The notes beneath the pieces are model-generated. The model ran no database searches. It was not told where the DNA came from and saw only the letters and a list, made by a program, of their open reading frames with translations. Shown here piece after piece: positions 8,705 to 16,537 of a DNA stretch of 64,000 nucleotides; positions within the stretch are counted from its first letter, which is position 1; each line of letters opens with the position of its first letter. Source of the DNA: Aquimarina macrocephali JAMB N27 (GTDB lineage: Bacteria; Bacteroidota; Bacteroidia; Flavobacteriales; Flavobacteriaceae); the NCBI RefSeq assembly GCF_000520995.1, contig NZ_JACA01000045.1, positions 1 to 64,000 of the forward strand, given 5' to 3'. The position numbers were made by a program, and so were the translations under genes.

Positions 8705-10147
8705 TTAAGATGATGCAACAACGATCTGTTGTTTCTTTAATTCCTCTTCGTTTAAGTCTCGTGTCAACCAACCACTTCTACCAGCTGTAGCTATTGCATA
8801 TGGTGTAATCCAAAATAAAGTAAAGGCATAAAAAACACTATATGGATATGCCCAAAAACACTCTGATATAGTATGCTTTCTGGCATAAAATAAAGCTTGT
8901 ATACTCGAAAAAACTAATATGCTTACCAATGTAGAACTAAAGAATAATAATGGATATGTACCTATGAAAAATAACATTAACAGCATAGCTGGATATGCAG
9001 CTATCATTTTTAACCATTGGTTTAAGAGTAGTACTCTGGTACCAATTTTAGTCCCTTTTCTAAAATTTGTAAAGGCAAATTTACTCATAGCAATATTCTC
9101 TCGAATGTTACTTCTCTCCCAGCGGATAAACATTTTAGATAGGTTTTTGTAGCGCTCTGGAGTGTTGGTATAAACGTATGCTTCACGTTGAAAAAATACT
9201 TTATACCCTTGCTTCAAAATCATATTAGTCATAGCACGATCCTCACCAATTTTCGAAACTTCTCCCATAAAAGTTTGATTAATCCAGTCTTGAAGACAAT
9301 TGAAGACTGCCTCTCTGCGATAAGCAGATAAAGCGCCTGGTGTGCATAATACCGAACCTAATCTACTTTGTGCAGAACGTATAAATTCGAAACTAAAGGC
9401 GAAACTTACATTTAGCATACGTGGAATTACAGCTTTTTCTCTGTTCAATACGCGTACATTTCCGGCTACAGCTCCACACTCTTTATTTACAACAAAAGGA
9501 CTTGCCATAAGACGCAACGTATCTTTTTTAACTATAGAATCACTATCAACAGTTATGAATACTTCTCCTGTGGCTAAATTGAATCCACGGTATAATGCAT
9601 GCCTTTTTCCTTTGTTTTTGGGTTGTTGGTATATTGAAACACGATCGCCTAATACTTCTTTAGCTTTTTGCATCCATTGCCAGGTATTATCCTGACTTCC
9701 ATCATCAATAGAAATTAACTGTAATTTTTCTTTCGGATAATCACTTTCGGCAAGACTAATTAAAGTTTTATAAACCAATTCTCCTTCATTATAAGCGGGT
9801 ACTATAACTGTACACGAGGGTAATTTTTCATACGATACTGGTTTAATGGCCTTGTAACGTAGATATAAAAACAGCAAATAAATTAAAAAACTAATCTTAA
9901 CCGTAAGTAGCATGATACCAGTGATCATCAAGGGGATTCCCCAGGCAGTATTCATTCTTTCTAAATACACTTTTTCAAAATAAGGTTGTAGAAAGTAAAA
10001 TAAGGATACACCACCAAATATCAATAGAAATGTTGCTATTAGAATGAGAGGTGATGATACATTTGAAATAAATTTTTCTAGAAGATTAGGGGATTTATTT
10101 ATAGATATTGATGTTTCCAAAGATTCGCAAGATGTTGATTGCTTCAT
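8705..10147 (-). CDS. Processive family 2 glycosyltransferase, membrane-embedded
   Basis: A 480-aa protein with two N-terminal transmembrane segments (about 33-53 and 70-97), a cytoplasmic GT2 domain and at least two hydrophobic C-terminal segments. Catalytic motifs are visible: the nucleotide-sugar site in VPAYNEGE, SIDDGS (146-151), the metal-binding DSD (201-203), the catalytic-base motif GED (301-303), and FIRWERS in the position of the (Q/R)xxRW motif of processive synthases. The layout is that of PgaC/hyaluronan/chitin synthase-like enzymes that extrude beta-linked polysaccharide. The sugar cannot be told from sequence. It stands alone without obvious deacetylase or export partners, so an exopolysaccharide role is inference. 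Confidence 0.85.
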   Translation of the reverse strand: MKQSTSCESLETSISINKSPNLLEKFISNVSSPLILIATFLLIFGGVSLFYFLQPYFEKVYLERMNTAWGIPLMITGIMLLTVKISFLIYLLFLYLRYKAIKPVSYEKLPSCTVIVPAYNEGELVYKTLISLAESDYPKEKLQLISIDDGSQDNTWQWMQKAKEVLGDRVSIYQQPKNKGKRHALYRGFNLATGEVFITVDSDSIVKKDTLRLMASPFVVNKECGAVAGNVRVLNREKAVIPRMLNVSFAFSFEFIRSAQSRLGSVLCTPGALSAYRREAVFNCLQDWINQTFMGEVSKIGEDRAMTNMILKQGYKVFFQREAYVYTNTPERYKNLSKMFIRWERSNIRENIAMSKFAFTNFRKGTKIGTRVLLLNQWLKMIAAYPAMLLMLFFIGTYPLLFFSSTLVSILVFSSIQALFYARKHTISECFWAYPYSVFYAFTLFWITPYAIATAGRSGWLTRDLNEEELKKQQIVVASS

Positions 10148-10258
10148 GAATGTTTCCTTAAATTACTCGTGAGAGAAAACAACATTGATGCCATTTTGGA
10201 TAGGGTTTGAATAACAAGTGTTTAGGCGGTTGTTCTAGTTTTTTGGATGTGGAAATCT

Positions 10259-10274
10259 TACACACTTGTGTGTA
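10259..10274. promoter_or_regulatory. Perfect 16-bp palindrome upstream of the glycosyltransferase gene
   Basis: TACACACTTGTGTGTA is a perfect palindrome 112 bp upstream of the glycosyltransferase start. It is a candidate operator for an unknown regulator. The remaining 400-bp gap 10148-10549 holds no convincing gene. Confidence 0.35.
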
Positions 10275-10549
10275 TTTATACGTCATTATTGCATAAAATT
10301 AAATGTGATATGTGTGCTTTTATCAGCAAAAAGGCATCAGATATCTTGTCCTGAAAAAAGTTTACAAGTTTTTATTTAATCCTAGAATAGGTTTGTACTT
10401 TATGAGGAAGAAACGCAAGTATTACAAAAAAATGAGAAGGGATTGAATAAAACTATAATAAATGAATCAGAATTATGGGATTTTTTATATTTTCATGATT
10501 GAGTAGAAATTTATAGAAAAAAATTAAAAAACTAAAGTTCAATAAACAA

Positions 10550-10870
10550 ATGAGAAACCTAATTATAGTATTTATTCTTTTAATATCCTTATGTGGTTAT
10601 AGCCAAGAGCGAAAGACACAGGTAAATGTATCTAAATTTTACAGAGAAGGTGACTTATCGTTCTTACATATAGAGAAAGAAAAATACATTATAATGCAGA
10701 TGACTCATTTTGAAAATGAAAAAAGTAATGAAAAAGAAATGATACTAAACGGAGTAGAGTATCGATTAAAGAAGGTATTTAAAATTAAAAACCTGAATTC
10801 AACTTCAACTATTCATTCATTAGAGTACTGGTCTAGTTTAAATAATGACATTATACTAATGGATAAGTAG
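10550..10870 (+). CDS. Small secreted protein of unknown function
   Basis: A 106-aa protein with a clear signal peptide (LIIVFILLISLCGYSQ, cleavage expected near residue 19). The mature part is about 87 residues, charged, and without a motif I recognise. The frame lies alone between the glycosyltransferase promoter region and the integrated element, followed by a terminator-like hairpin at 10945-10968. The Gly-Tyr-Ser-Gln ending of the signal peptide is common in Flavobacteriaceae, which supports a real exported gene. No function can be proposed. Confidence 0.6.
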   Translation: MRNLIIVFILLISLCGYSQERKTQVNVSKFYREGDLSFLHIEKEKYIIMQMTHFENEKSNEKEMILNGVEYRLKKVFKIKNLNSTSTIHSLEYWSSLNNDIILMDK

Positions 10871-10944
10871 AAAGTATATTTGTTTGAATTTAAAAAAATA
10901 ATGAAACAATAATTACTTTCCAATTTACTTTTCGGTTAAAAAAG

Positions 10945-10968
10945 AAACCTCTTTAAAAAAAGAGGCTT
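10945..10968 (+). terminator. Terminator-like hairpin
   Basis: AAACCTCTTT and AAAGAGGCTT form an imperfect 10-bp stem separated by AAAA. It follows the small secreted protein gene, but it could equally be the old terminator of a tmRNA-like 3' end, since a degenerate copy of the tmRNA acceptor sequence starts 12 bp further on at 10980. Confidence 0.4.
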
Positions 10969-11082
10969 CAGGTGTTTCTGTGGAGTCTGAGAGGGCTGTA
11001 GCGATTAGTAAATGTCCTGAGGGCATTTGCAGCGAAAGAGCCAGCTGATGCATTGGCCGAATCCCCCGGATACACAAAAACC

Positions 11083-11101
11083 TGCTGTTTGGCAGGTTTG
11101 T
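11083..11101 (-). terminator. Probable ancestral tmRNA terminator, now at the left element end
   Basis: AAACCTGC and GCAGGTTT form a stem with a short loop immediately left of the left direct repeat. Before insertion of the element, this sequence would have lain just downstream of the leftward-reading ssrA gene, so it is most simply the original ssrA terminator. The element supplies a replacement hairpin at 21131-21173. Confidence 0.5.
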
Positions 11102-11102
11102 A

Positions 11103-11115
11103 GTGGAGTCGGAGG
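11103..11115. repeat. attL: 13-bp direct repeat of the tmRNA 3' end
   Basis: GTGGAGTCGGAGG is identical to 21177-21189, where it is the end of the tmRNA gene (acceptor stem and start of the T arm, minus strand). The integrase gene starts 186 bp inside this repeat. Such a copy at the far end is what site-specific integration into the 3' end of an RNA gene leaves. Confidence 0.8.
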
Positions 11116-11255
11116 TAACACTTTTGTGAAATTTAACTATTGCTTGATCATATCTATTTTAGTTTTAAAACTTAATTTATTCAATAATATCAGGGTGTTT
11201 GAGGTTGTGTGTTCGTTTTGATGAGTTGCATAGTATTGTGTTAGATTGTAATTGA

Positions 11256-11283
11256 CCGTACAAAAATAACTATATTTGTACGG
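11256..11283 (+). promoter_or_regulatory. Integrase promoter inside a perfect inverted repeat
   Basis: Arms CCGTACAAA (11256-11264) and TTTGTACGG (11275-11283) are exact inverted repeats around a 10-bp spacer. A TATATTTG box (11271-11278), matching the Bacteroidota -7 consensus TAnnTTTG, overlaps the right arm, and the integrase ATG is at 11302. A repressor bound here would block integrase transcription. A GTAC-containing imperfect copy lies by the methyltransferase gene at 21102-21118. Confidence 0.6.
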
Positions 11284-11301
11284 CAATTTGTTTTTAGTAT
11301 T

Positions 11302-12594
11302 ATGGCAACAGTTAATTTTCTATATCGTTCAATTAAGGAAAATGCACCTTTGAATATTCGTTTGTTATTTAGACATGATAAAATGGATTATTCATTGGGA
11401 GCTAAAACAAAACTGTTTGTATATACTATTGAAGAATTAAATGCTAATGATAAAGTAAGCAACAAACGTTTTTGGAAGGAAAGGTTTAAGAAATCTAAAG
11501 ATATTGGCTTTCAGAATAAACAGGCTGAAATCAATTTTGAGTTAAATAGAATTACTAACCATGTATTGGATACTTTTAATAAGGCGAATATAAATTCTGT
11601 CATAGAAGATTCTAAGTGGTTATATAATTGTTTGGAGTCTTACTATAATCCTAATAAGGATATTGAAATACCAACTGATTTATTAAGTTTTATAGATTAC
11701 TATATCCAGAAGAAAGGAAAAGGTGGTAATACAGCTTCAGTAAAAAAATATCGAGTAATAAAGAATAAACTTAAACGCTTCGAAGATTATAGGAAGAAAC
11801 AAATTCTCATAGCCGATATTGACGAGGATTTTAAAGACGGGTTTGAAAAGTATTATATAGATCAACAATATTCAAGAAACACAATCCATCGTGAATTTGT
11901 ATTCGTCAAAACATTTTGTTTTCATGCTAGATATTTAGGGCTAAAAACACATCATCATCTAGATAGCTTAAAGTTTGATCGTGAAGAAGTAAAACATATT
12001 TACTTATCATTCGATGAGATTAAGAAAATTAAAGAAGTTGAATTGCCACATGAATATTTAGAAAATGCAAGGGATTGGCTGCTGATAAGCTGTTATTTAG
12101 GTCAACGTATAAGTGATTTTATGAATTTTTCTAGTACGCTTATAAGAAACGAGAACGATAAGTATTTACTAGAATTTAGGCAGGTGAAAACTAAGAAATT
12201 GATGACGATTCCTGTTTCTAAGGAAGTTAGAGAGATATTAAGTAAAAGAGATGGAGAATTTCCAAGAGCCATTTCTGATCAAAAATATAATGACTATATA
12301 AAAGAAGTAGCTAGAATTGCTGGATTAAATGAAATATGTGAAGGCAAAAAAAGAATTAATGTTACTCCTGATAAAAAGAAAGGAAGTTTTAGGGATGTTA
12401 TTGGAAAATACGAAAAATGGGAACTTATTACATCACATATAGGTAGACGTTCTTTTGCAACTAATTATTATGGAAAAGTACCTACCACGTATTTGATAAA
12501 TATTACTGGACACTCAACGGAATCTATGTTTTTAAATTACATCAAGAAAAGTAATAAGGATATAGCTTTAGATGCCTACAAATATTTTAATTAA
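11302..12594 (+). CDS. int: Tyrosine-type site-specific integrase
   Basis: A 430-aa phage-integrase-family recombinase of the kind found in Bacteroidota mobile elements. A core-binding (SAM-like) region around 100-220 is followed by the catalytic domain. The active-site set is visible: Arg269 in LGQRISD, a Lys in the KTKKLM beta-hairpin near 296, His379 and Arg382 in HIGRRSF, His404 in GHST and nucleophile Tyr413 in LNYIK. It would recombine the tmRNA-end att sites at 11103 and 21177. The gene is the first inside the left boundary and reads into the element. Its promoter lies within an inverted repeat. Confidence 0.95.
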   Translation: MATVNFLYRSIKENAPLNIRLLFRHDKMDYSLGAKTKLFVYTIEELNANDKVSNKRFWKERFKKSKDIGFQNKQAEINFELNRITNHVLDTFNKANINSVIEDSKWLYNCLESYYNPNKDIEIPTDLLSFIDYYIQKKGKGGNTASVKKYRVIKNKLKRFEDYRKKQILIADIDEDFKDGFEKYYIDQQYSRNTIHREFVFVKTFCFHARYLGLKTHHHLDSLKFDREEVKHIYLSFDEIKKIKEVELPHEYLENARDWLLISCYLGQRISDFMNFSSTLIRNENDKYLLEFRQVKTKKLMTIPVSKEVREILSKRDGEFPRAISDQKYNDYIKEVARIAGLNEICEGKKRINVTPDKKKGSFRDVIGKYEKWELITSHIGRRSFATNYYGKVPTTYLINITGHSTESMFLNYIKKSNKDIALDAYKYFN

Positions 12595-12601
12595 AACTTT
12601 A

Positions 12602-13384
12602 ATGATGTTATTGTTACATATCAACGAAAAAGATAAGATAGTTGCTCTTAATGTGCTTAAAGAAGAACTTAATGATCTTGATTTGATTAATTCAAATCAA
12701 GTAACTGATGTTCTAGTAGGTAACTTGAAAACTGCGTGTAGGCTTATTGAAGATGCAATTGAAGATGCTAACCATTTCGCTAAATATCAGAAAGACTTAA
12801 GGCAACAAAGAAAACAGTTGCTAATTGGTCAGATTAGACAATTAAATGCGATTAAAGAGCAGTATGAAGCAAAACTTATTGAGTTAAGTTTCGAGAGAAA
12901 CGAAATAGAGGAAACTAATTTTAAAGCAGCATTTGATTTTCGATTAGATAAATCCGATGAGAATGAAATAATAGTTTATTCTAATAGGGATAAATTGGAA
13001 CAAGAAATAATTTCGGCTATAGAAAATAATAAAACTACTAAGAAAATCTATCATGAAAATAATCTTAGAGACTTTTTCATGGACACAGTTAGTGATGATA
13101 AAATATTAAAGCTTCAAAATGAATTTAAAAATGAGACAGGTAAACAAATGGCTATCGTAATACATTTCTTAGTTAAATTCGAGTTAATAAGGTTTGATAA
13201 TAGTGATCGAAAACGAACAAGTAGGAAACACTTTGTTAGTTGTTTTACAGAAAAGGAATACAAAGAGATTAATTCAATTGGAAATCATTTAGACATTGAT
13301 GAGGGTTTAAAACGTATTACTTCAGACGACAAACAATACATTCGTATTAAAAAACAACTAGATAAAATTGTTAGTAGTTGTTAG
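12602..13384 (+). CDS. Element protein of unknown function, possible C-terminal winged helix
   Basis: I do not recognise this protein. The frame opens at 12572 inside the integrase gene, but ATG at 12602, just after the integrase stop, is a more natural start (260 aa). The N-terminal half is strongly helical and probably coiled coil (about 60-120: YQKDLRQQRKQLL, QIRQLNAIKEQYEAKL). The C-terminal third has alternating helix and basic strands (LVKFELIRF, DRKRTSRKHF) that could be a winged helix. Its place between integrase and excisionase resembles regulators of Bacteroidota conjugative elements (such as RteC), but I see no diagnostic motif. Confidence 0.6.
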   Translation: MMLLLHINEKDKIVALNVLKEELNDLDLINSNQVTDVLVGNLKTACRLIEDAIEDANHFAKYQKDLRQQRKQLLIGQIRQLNAIKEQYEAKLIELSFERNEIEETNFKAAFDFRLDKSDENEIIVYSNRDKLEQEIISAIENNKTTKKIYHENNLRDFFMDTVSDDKILKLQNEFKNETGKQMAIVIHFLVKFELIRFDNSDRKRTSRKHFVSCFTEKEYKEINSIGNHLDIDEGLKRITSDDKQYIRIKKQLDKIVSSC

Positions 13385-13464
13385 GCAATTTCTAACAATT
13401 GATTTAGAGTTAATTATATTTTAATTCTCTTTTTATTTGCAACACTAAAATTAAATAATGCAAT

Positions 13465-13749
13465 ATGAAAAGAGCACAACTAATAGATTTAACTCCCGAG
13501 CAACTAATTGAAATTTTTGATTCAACTATTGCAAAACGTTTAGATGTTTTAAAGAAAGAGTTACTTCACGAAAATGCTAATGATGAAATTCTAACCAGAG
13601 AAGAAGTTTGTAAAATTCTATCGATTGATCCTAGCACTTTGTGGCACTGGCAGAAGAAAAACAAGATTAGGGTTTATGGAATTTCTGGTTCTAGACGCTA
13701 TTATAAACGAAGTGAAATAATTGCAGCTTTAAAACTTCTTAAGAGTTAG
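13465..13749 (+). CDS. Excisionase-like helix-turn-helix protein
   Basis: A 94-aa protein whose C-terminal half is a MerR-like HTH_17 domain: ILTREEVCKILSIDPSTLWHW, then a wing with GSRRYYKRSEIIAAL. This domain in a short protein beside an integrase is typical of excisionase or copy-control factors of Bacteroidota elements. The N-terminal 35 residues form a helical arm seen in such proteins (LTPEQLIEIFDSTI). It is followed after 6 bp by the DUF3987 gene, so the two are probably co-transcribed. Confidence 0.8.
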   Translation: MKRAQLIDLTPEQLIEIFDSTIAKRLDVLKKELLHENANDEILTREEVCKILSIDPSTLWHWQKKNKIRVYGISGSRRYYKRSEIIAALKLLKS

Positions 13750-13755
13750 TCTATT

Positions 13756-15093
13756 ATGAAAATAAAACTTAAAAGAAGTGCAATGCTACCTTCTTTTCCT
13801 TATGAAGTCTTTCCTGAGAAAATCCAGAATATAGTACTAGAAACAAACAAGCATTTATCATTTCCAATTGATTTTATTAGCTCAGCTATACTCTATGCGA
13901 TTTCAATATCTATAGGTAATACACATAAAATTCAAATAAAAAAGGGTTGGTTGGAAAGTGCTGTTTTATATATAGCTATTGTAGGTAAAGCAGGAACAAA
14001 TAAAAGTCACCCCTTAAGTTTTGCCTTAAATCCAATTCACAAAAAGAACGAAGAATATTTTAAGGAATACAATAAACAACTTAAGGAACATATTAGAATT
14101 TCTTCCTTGTCAAAAAAAGATAGAGAAAAGGAAGGTTTAAAAGTTCCTAAGCATCCATCTCTTGAAAAATTAATAATAAGTGATTATACACCAGAAGCAT
14201 TGGCCAAAGTGTTAAATACCAATATTAGAGGTGTTGGCGTATATTTAGATGAACTGGCTAGTTGGTTCAAAAATTTTAATAGGTATAACAATGGTAGTGA
14301 AATGGAATTTTGGCTTAGTGCATGGAGTTGTAAACCAATAAATATTGACAGAAAGACCGGGGAACCAATATTAATACCAAATCCTTTTTTGTCTGTTTGT
14401 GGTACTATTCAGAATGATCTATTAGATGATCTCGCAAAAGATGGTAGAATGTCAAATGGATTCATAGAAAGAATTTTGTTCGTTATTCCTGAAAATATCA
14501 AAAAGCCTTATTGGACAGAAACAGAAATTGAAGATCAGATTTTTAATTCTTGGGAGACTGTAATTAATAAAATTTTGAATATAGAGATTGATACTAATAC
14601 AGATGATTCATTAAACCCAAAAATTGTTAGGCTTTCGAAAGGAGCGAAAAAGATCATTTTCAAATGGCAAAGAAAAAATGCAGACAAATGTAATGCTAAT
14701 GAGAATGAAACAGTCAGTGGTATTTATAGTAAAATGGAGATGTATGCTCCTAGAATTGCTTTAATACTTCAAATAATGTATTGGGCATGTAATAATGATT
14801 CTAGAGATGAAATTAATAAGAAAACCATGAAAAATGCTTTGAGAGTAGTTGAGTATTTTACAGCCCATGCTTTAAATGTTTCAGAAAAAATTAGAACAAA
14901 AACTCCAGTAGACAAGTTGCCTTTAGATAAAAAGGTTCTCTATAAAAATTTACCAAATGAGTTTAGAACAGGAGAAGGGCTTGTAATTTCAGAGAAACAT
15001 AGAATTCCTGAGAGAACTTTTAAAGATTTTTTGAAAAAAGAAAATTTATTCAGAAGAATCAAACAGGGTCACTACAAAAAGAACTATAAATAA
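13756..15093 (+). CDS. DUF3987 family primase/helicase-like replication protein
   Basis: A 445-aa protein matching the DUF3987 family in domain layout: an N-terminal FPYEVFPEKIQ segment, a degenerate P-loop GKAGTNKS near residue 76 (Asn where Gly is usual), an acidic LDELASWF motif equivalent to Walker B, and VCGTIQ followed by DGRMSNGFIERILFV. These proteins occur in mobile elements next to HTH and primase genes and are thought to help element DNA replication. The C-terminus ends with a basic helical region resembling a winged helix. Only 6 bp separate it from the excisionase-like gene. Confidence 0.8.
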   Translation: MKIKLKRSAMLPSFPYEVFPEKIQNIVLETNKHLSFPIDFISSAILYAISISIGNTHKIQIKKGWLESAVLYIAIVGKAGTNKSHPLSFALNPIHKKNEEYFKEYNKQLKEHIRISSLSKKDREKEGLKVPKHPSLEKLIISDYTPEALAKVLNTNIRGVGVYLDELASWFKNFNRYNNGSEMEFWLSAWSCKPINIDRKTGEPILIPNPFLSVCGTIQNDLLDDLAKDGRMSNGFIERILFVIPENIKKPYWTETEIEDQIFNSWETVINKILNIEIDTNTDDSLNPKIVRLSKGAKKIIFKWQRKNADKCNANENETVSGIYSKMEMYAPRIALILQIMYWACNNDSRDEINKKTMKNALRVVEYFTAHALNVSEKIRTKTPVDKLPLDKKVLYKNLPNEFRTGEGLVISEKHRIPERTFKDFLKKENLFRRIKQGHYKKNYK

Positions 15094-15175
15094 ACCTTGC
15101 ATTTTCTGCACTATCTGCATTTATAAAACAAAGTGTGCATAAAGTGCAACAAATGCAACTAAAAAAAACAAAGAA

Positions 15176-15316
15176 ATGAAAATTAAAATATTAGATAGTA
15201 GTAGTACTCGAAATTTTGAAAAATCTATTAATAAATACCTTAAAAAGGGATGGAAAATAAGAGGGAATGTTTTTAAAGGCTTTGATTGTTTAAATGTTGT
15301 TTTGTACAAAAGATAA
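15176..15316 (+). CDS. 46-aa DUF1737-like micro-protein
   Basis: An ATG at 15176 opens a 46-codon frame ending in TAA at 15316. The translation contains FEKSINKYLKKGWKIRGNVF, which resembles the DUF1737 pattern (a short helix, then a Gly-Trp-x-x-x-Gly turn and a strand). It follows the DUF3987 gene by 82 bp with an A-rich leader (AAAAAAAACAAAGAA). No function is known to me; the pattern match and position make it a plausible real gene. Confidence 0.5.
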   Translation: MKIKILDSSSTRNFEKSINKYLKKGWKIRGNVFKGFDCLNVVLYKR

Positions 15317-15365
15317 CAACAAAAAGTGATTCTTATTTTTATTTTTTAACTATAAAATGGTTTTT

Positions 15366-15544
15366 CGTAACATTTGTATAACAAAAAACATAACAAGATT
15401 TAAATCCGTGTAAAGTGTTTGCTAAACGCAGGACGTAACATATTGTATAAAGAAAAAAAAGTCGTCGGAGTACCTTTTTTTATTTGAAGGTTACCTCCTC
15501 TTTATTAGCTTCATAATAATAATGTTATTGACTCGAGAGGAGGT
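15366..15544. repeat. Direct and inverted repeats in an AT-rich gap of the element
   Basis: Two near-identical direct repeats, CGTAACATTTGTATAA from 15366 and CGTAACATATTGTATAA from 15434, start 68 bp apart. They are followed by an inverted repeat, ACCTCCTC (15493-15500) and GAGGAGGT (15537-15544), with a 36-bp loop. The stretch lies in the 281-bp gap after the replication-type gene. It could be a replication or transfer origin, or a terminator; nothing decides between these. Confidence 0.35.
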
Positions 15545-15597
15545 TATAGTTTTTAAATAGTATTTTTAAAATTGTTAAAAGGGTAGGTGGAGTATTG

Positions 15598-16182
15598 TTA
15601 TTGGTTAACTCGCATTTTGTTATATACCTCTTCTAATTTTTGGAATTTAAGCTTGTCGAAACTTTTATTTGGTAACCAGATGCCATTTTCAAGATTGAAT
15701 AAAATCGAAAAATCATTACTATTTAGATATTCTTTTAATATTGACTTAGCTCTTGTTCTATCAATTTTTAAAGTTTTCTGGTGTTTTTTGTAGTACTTCC
15801 TCTTGTTTTCGAAATCCAATGGAAGAGAAGTTATCGTCAATTCATTTAAGTTCGTTTGAGCAAATGTTTGAAAAGCAACATAAACGATATCTCTTTTTAC
15901 AATTTCCTCTTTTGCATTTTCTAAATCATTCTTTGAAATAGGTTTAGAGACTTGTATGTGTATATTTGATTTTTCTTCTGAGATAAACTTTAGAGAACCA
16001 TTTTCTTCATAGAAATCGCCAGAGTCTTCGAGCATTTCTCGTATGGTCTCATATTGAGGCAAAGTTTTAGCCTCTGTTTCGGATTTAGTTTCAGATTTAC
16101 AACTTAGTAATAGAGTAAAAGCAGCAACTGAAAGAATGAAAGTTGTTTTATTTATTAGGTTAAGTATTGAATTTTTAGTCAT
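15598..16182 (-). CDS. Lipoprotein of unknown function
   Basis: A 194-aa protein with a lipoprotein signal sequence (FILSVAAFTLLLSCKSE, lipobox Cys near residue 28). The mature part is charged and mixed alpha/beta, without a motif I recognise. Residues 40-60 (YETIREMLEDSGDFYEENG) and a Lys-rich middle (ENKRKYYKKHQKTLKIDRTRAKS) are the most distinct parts. It lies inside the element, divergent from the XRE gene and separated from it by a 101-bp intergenic region. It may be cargo such as a surface-exclusion or phage-interference protein, but that is only a guess from location. Confidence 0.6.
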   Translation of the reverse strand: MTKNSILNLINKTTFILSVAAFTLLLSCKSETKSETEAKTLPQYETIREMLEDSGDFYEENGSLKFISEEKSNIHIQVSKPISKNDLENAKEEIVKRDIVYVAFQTFAQTNLNELTITSLPLDFENKRKYYKKHQKTLKIDRTRAKSILKEYLNSNDFSILFNLENGIWLPNKSFDKLKFQKLEEVYNKMRVNQ

Positions 16183-16239
16183 TGGTTTATCTTTTTTTAT
16201 TTTAGCAAATATATAAAAAAGGTTGTAAGTAACCCATTG

Positions 16240-16257
16240 TATTCAATTCGTTGAATA
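16240..16257 (+). promoter_or_regulatory. Operator overlapping the promoter of the XRE gene
   Basis: TATTCAA-TTCG-TTGAATA is a perfect inverted repeat. Its right arm contains TTG at 16251-16253, which sits 18 bp before CAACTTTG (16272-16279), a near match to the TAnnTTTG -7 box. The ATG follows at 16284, so the transcript would be nearly leaderless. Autoregulation by the XRE protein is the natural reading. Confidence 0.5.
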
Positions 16258-16283
16258 AAACTAATTGATTGCAACTTTGATAT

Positions 16284-16526
16284 ATGTCAAAGCGTGAACG
16301 GAAAAAAGAGATACCTGTCTTTAGTATCGAATTAGGGCAGCATATCAGAGCTCTAAGAATCAGGAATGATTTAAGTATTGAGGAAATAGCTTTTAAAGCT
16401 GGAATTGATGCCCAAAACCTTAGAAAATACGAACTAGGGAAACAAGAAATGAAAGTTTCTATGATGAAGAGAATAGCAGATGCGTTTGGAATTACTCCTT
16501 CAGAACTACTATTATTTGATGAGTAG
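16284..16526 (+). CDS. XRE-family regulator, C-protein-like
   Basis: An 80-aa protein made almost entirely of one Cro/C1-type HTH: LGQHIRALRIRNDLSIEEIA, then DAQNLRKYELGKQEMKVSMM and KRIADAFGITPSELL. Its size and single domain match controller (C) proteins of restriction-modification systems. The promoter shows a palindrome over the -33 region and a predicted leader of only a few bases, both known in C-protein genes. It is convergent with the methyltransferase operon (its stop is 12 bp from the stop at 16538), so it would regulate that operon in trans, through the operon promoter about 4.5 kb away. Confidence 0.75.
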   Translation: MSKRERKKEIPVFSIELGQHIRALRIRNDLSIEEIAFKAGIDAQNLRKYELGKQEMKVSMMKRIADAFGITPSELLLFDE

Positions 16527-16537
16527 TGATTGAATAA

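Noticed and set aside
10980..11100. tRNA-like sequence (GGCCGAATCCCCCGG, paired segments)
   Set aside because: I could not form a cloverleaf with anticodon and T arms of normal size; it is better explained as the conserved ssrA downstream region.
11027..11221. A 64-codon plus-strand frame across the left att repeat
   Set aside because: It covers the old downstream flank of tmRNA and the att repeat; its reading of the RNA-gene end (CSGVGG) is a familiar spurious translation, and codon content after the repeat is not coding-like.
15493..15544. Origin of transfer (oriT) call for the inverted repeat
   Set aside because: There is no relaxase or mobilisation gene in the element and no nic-like motif that I recognise, so it is reported only as a repeat.
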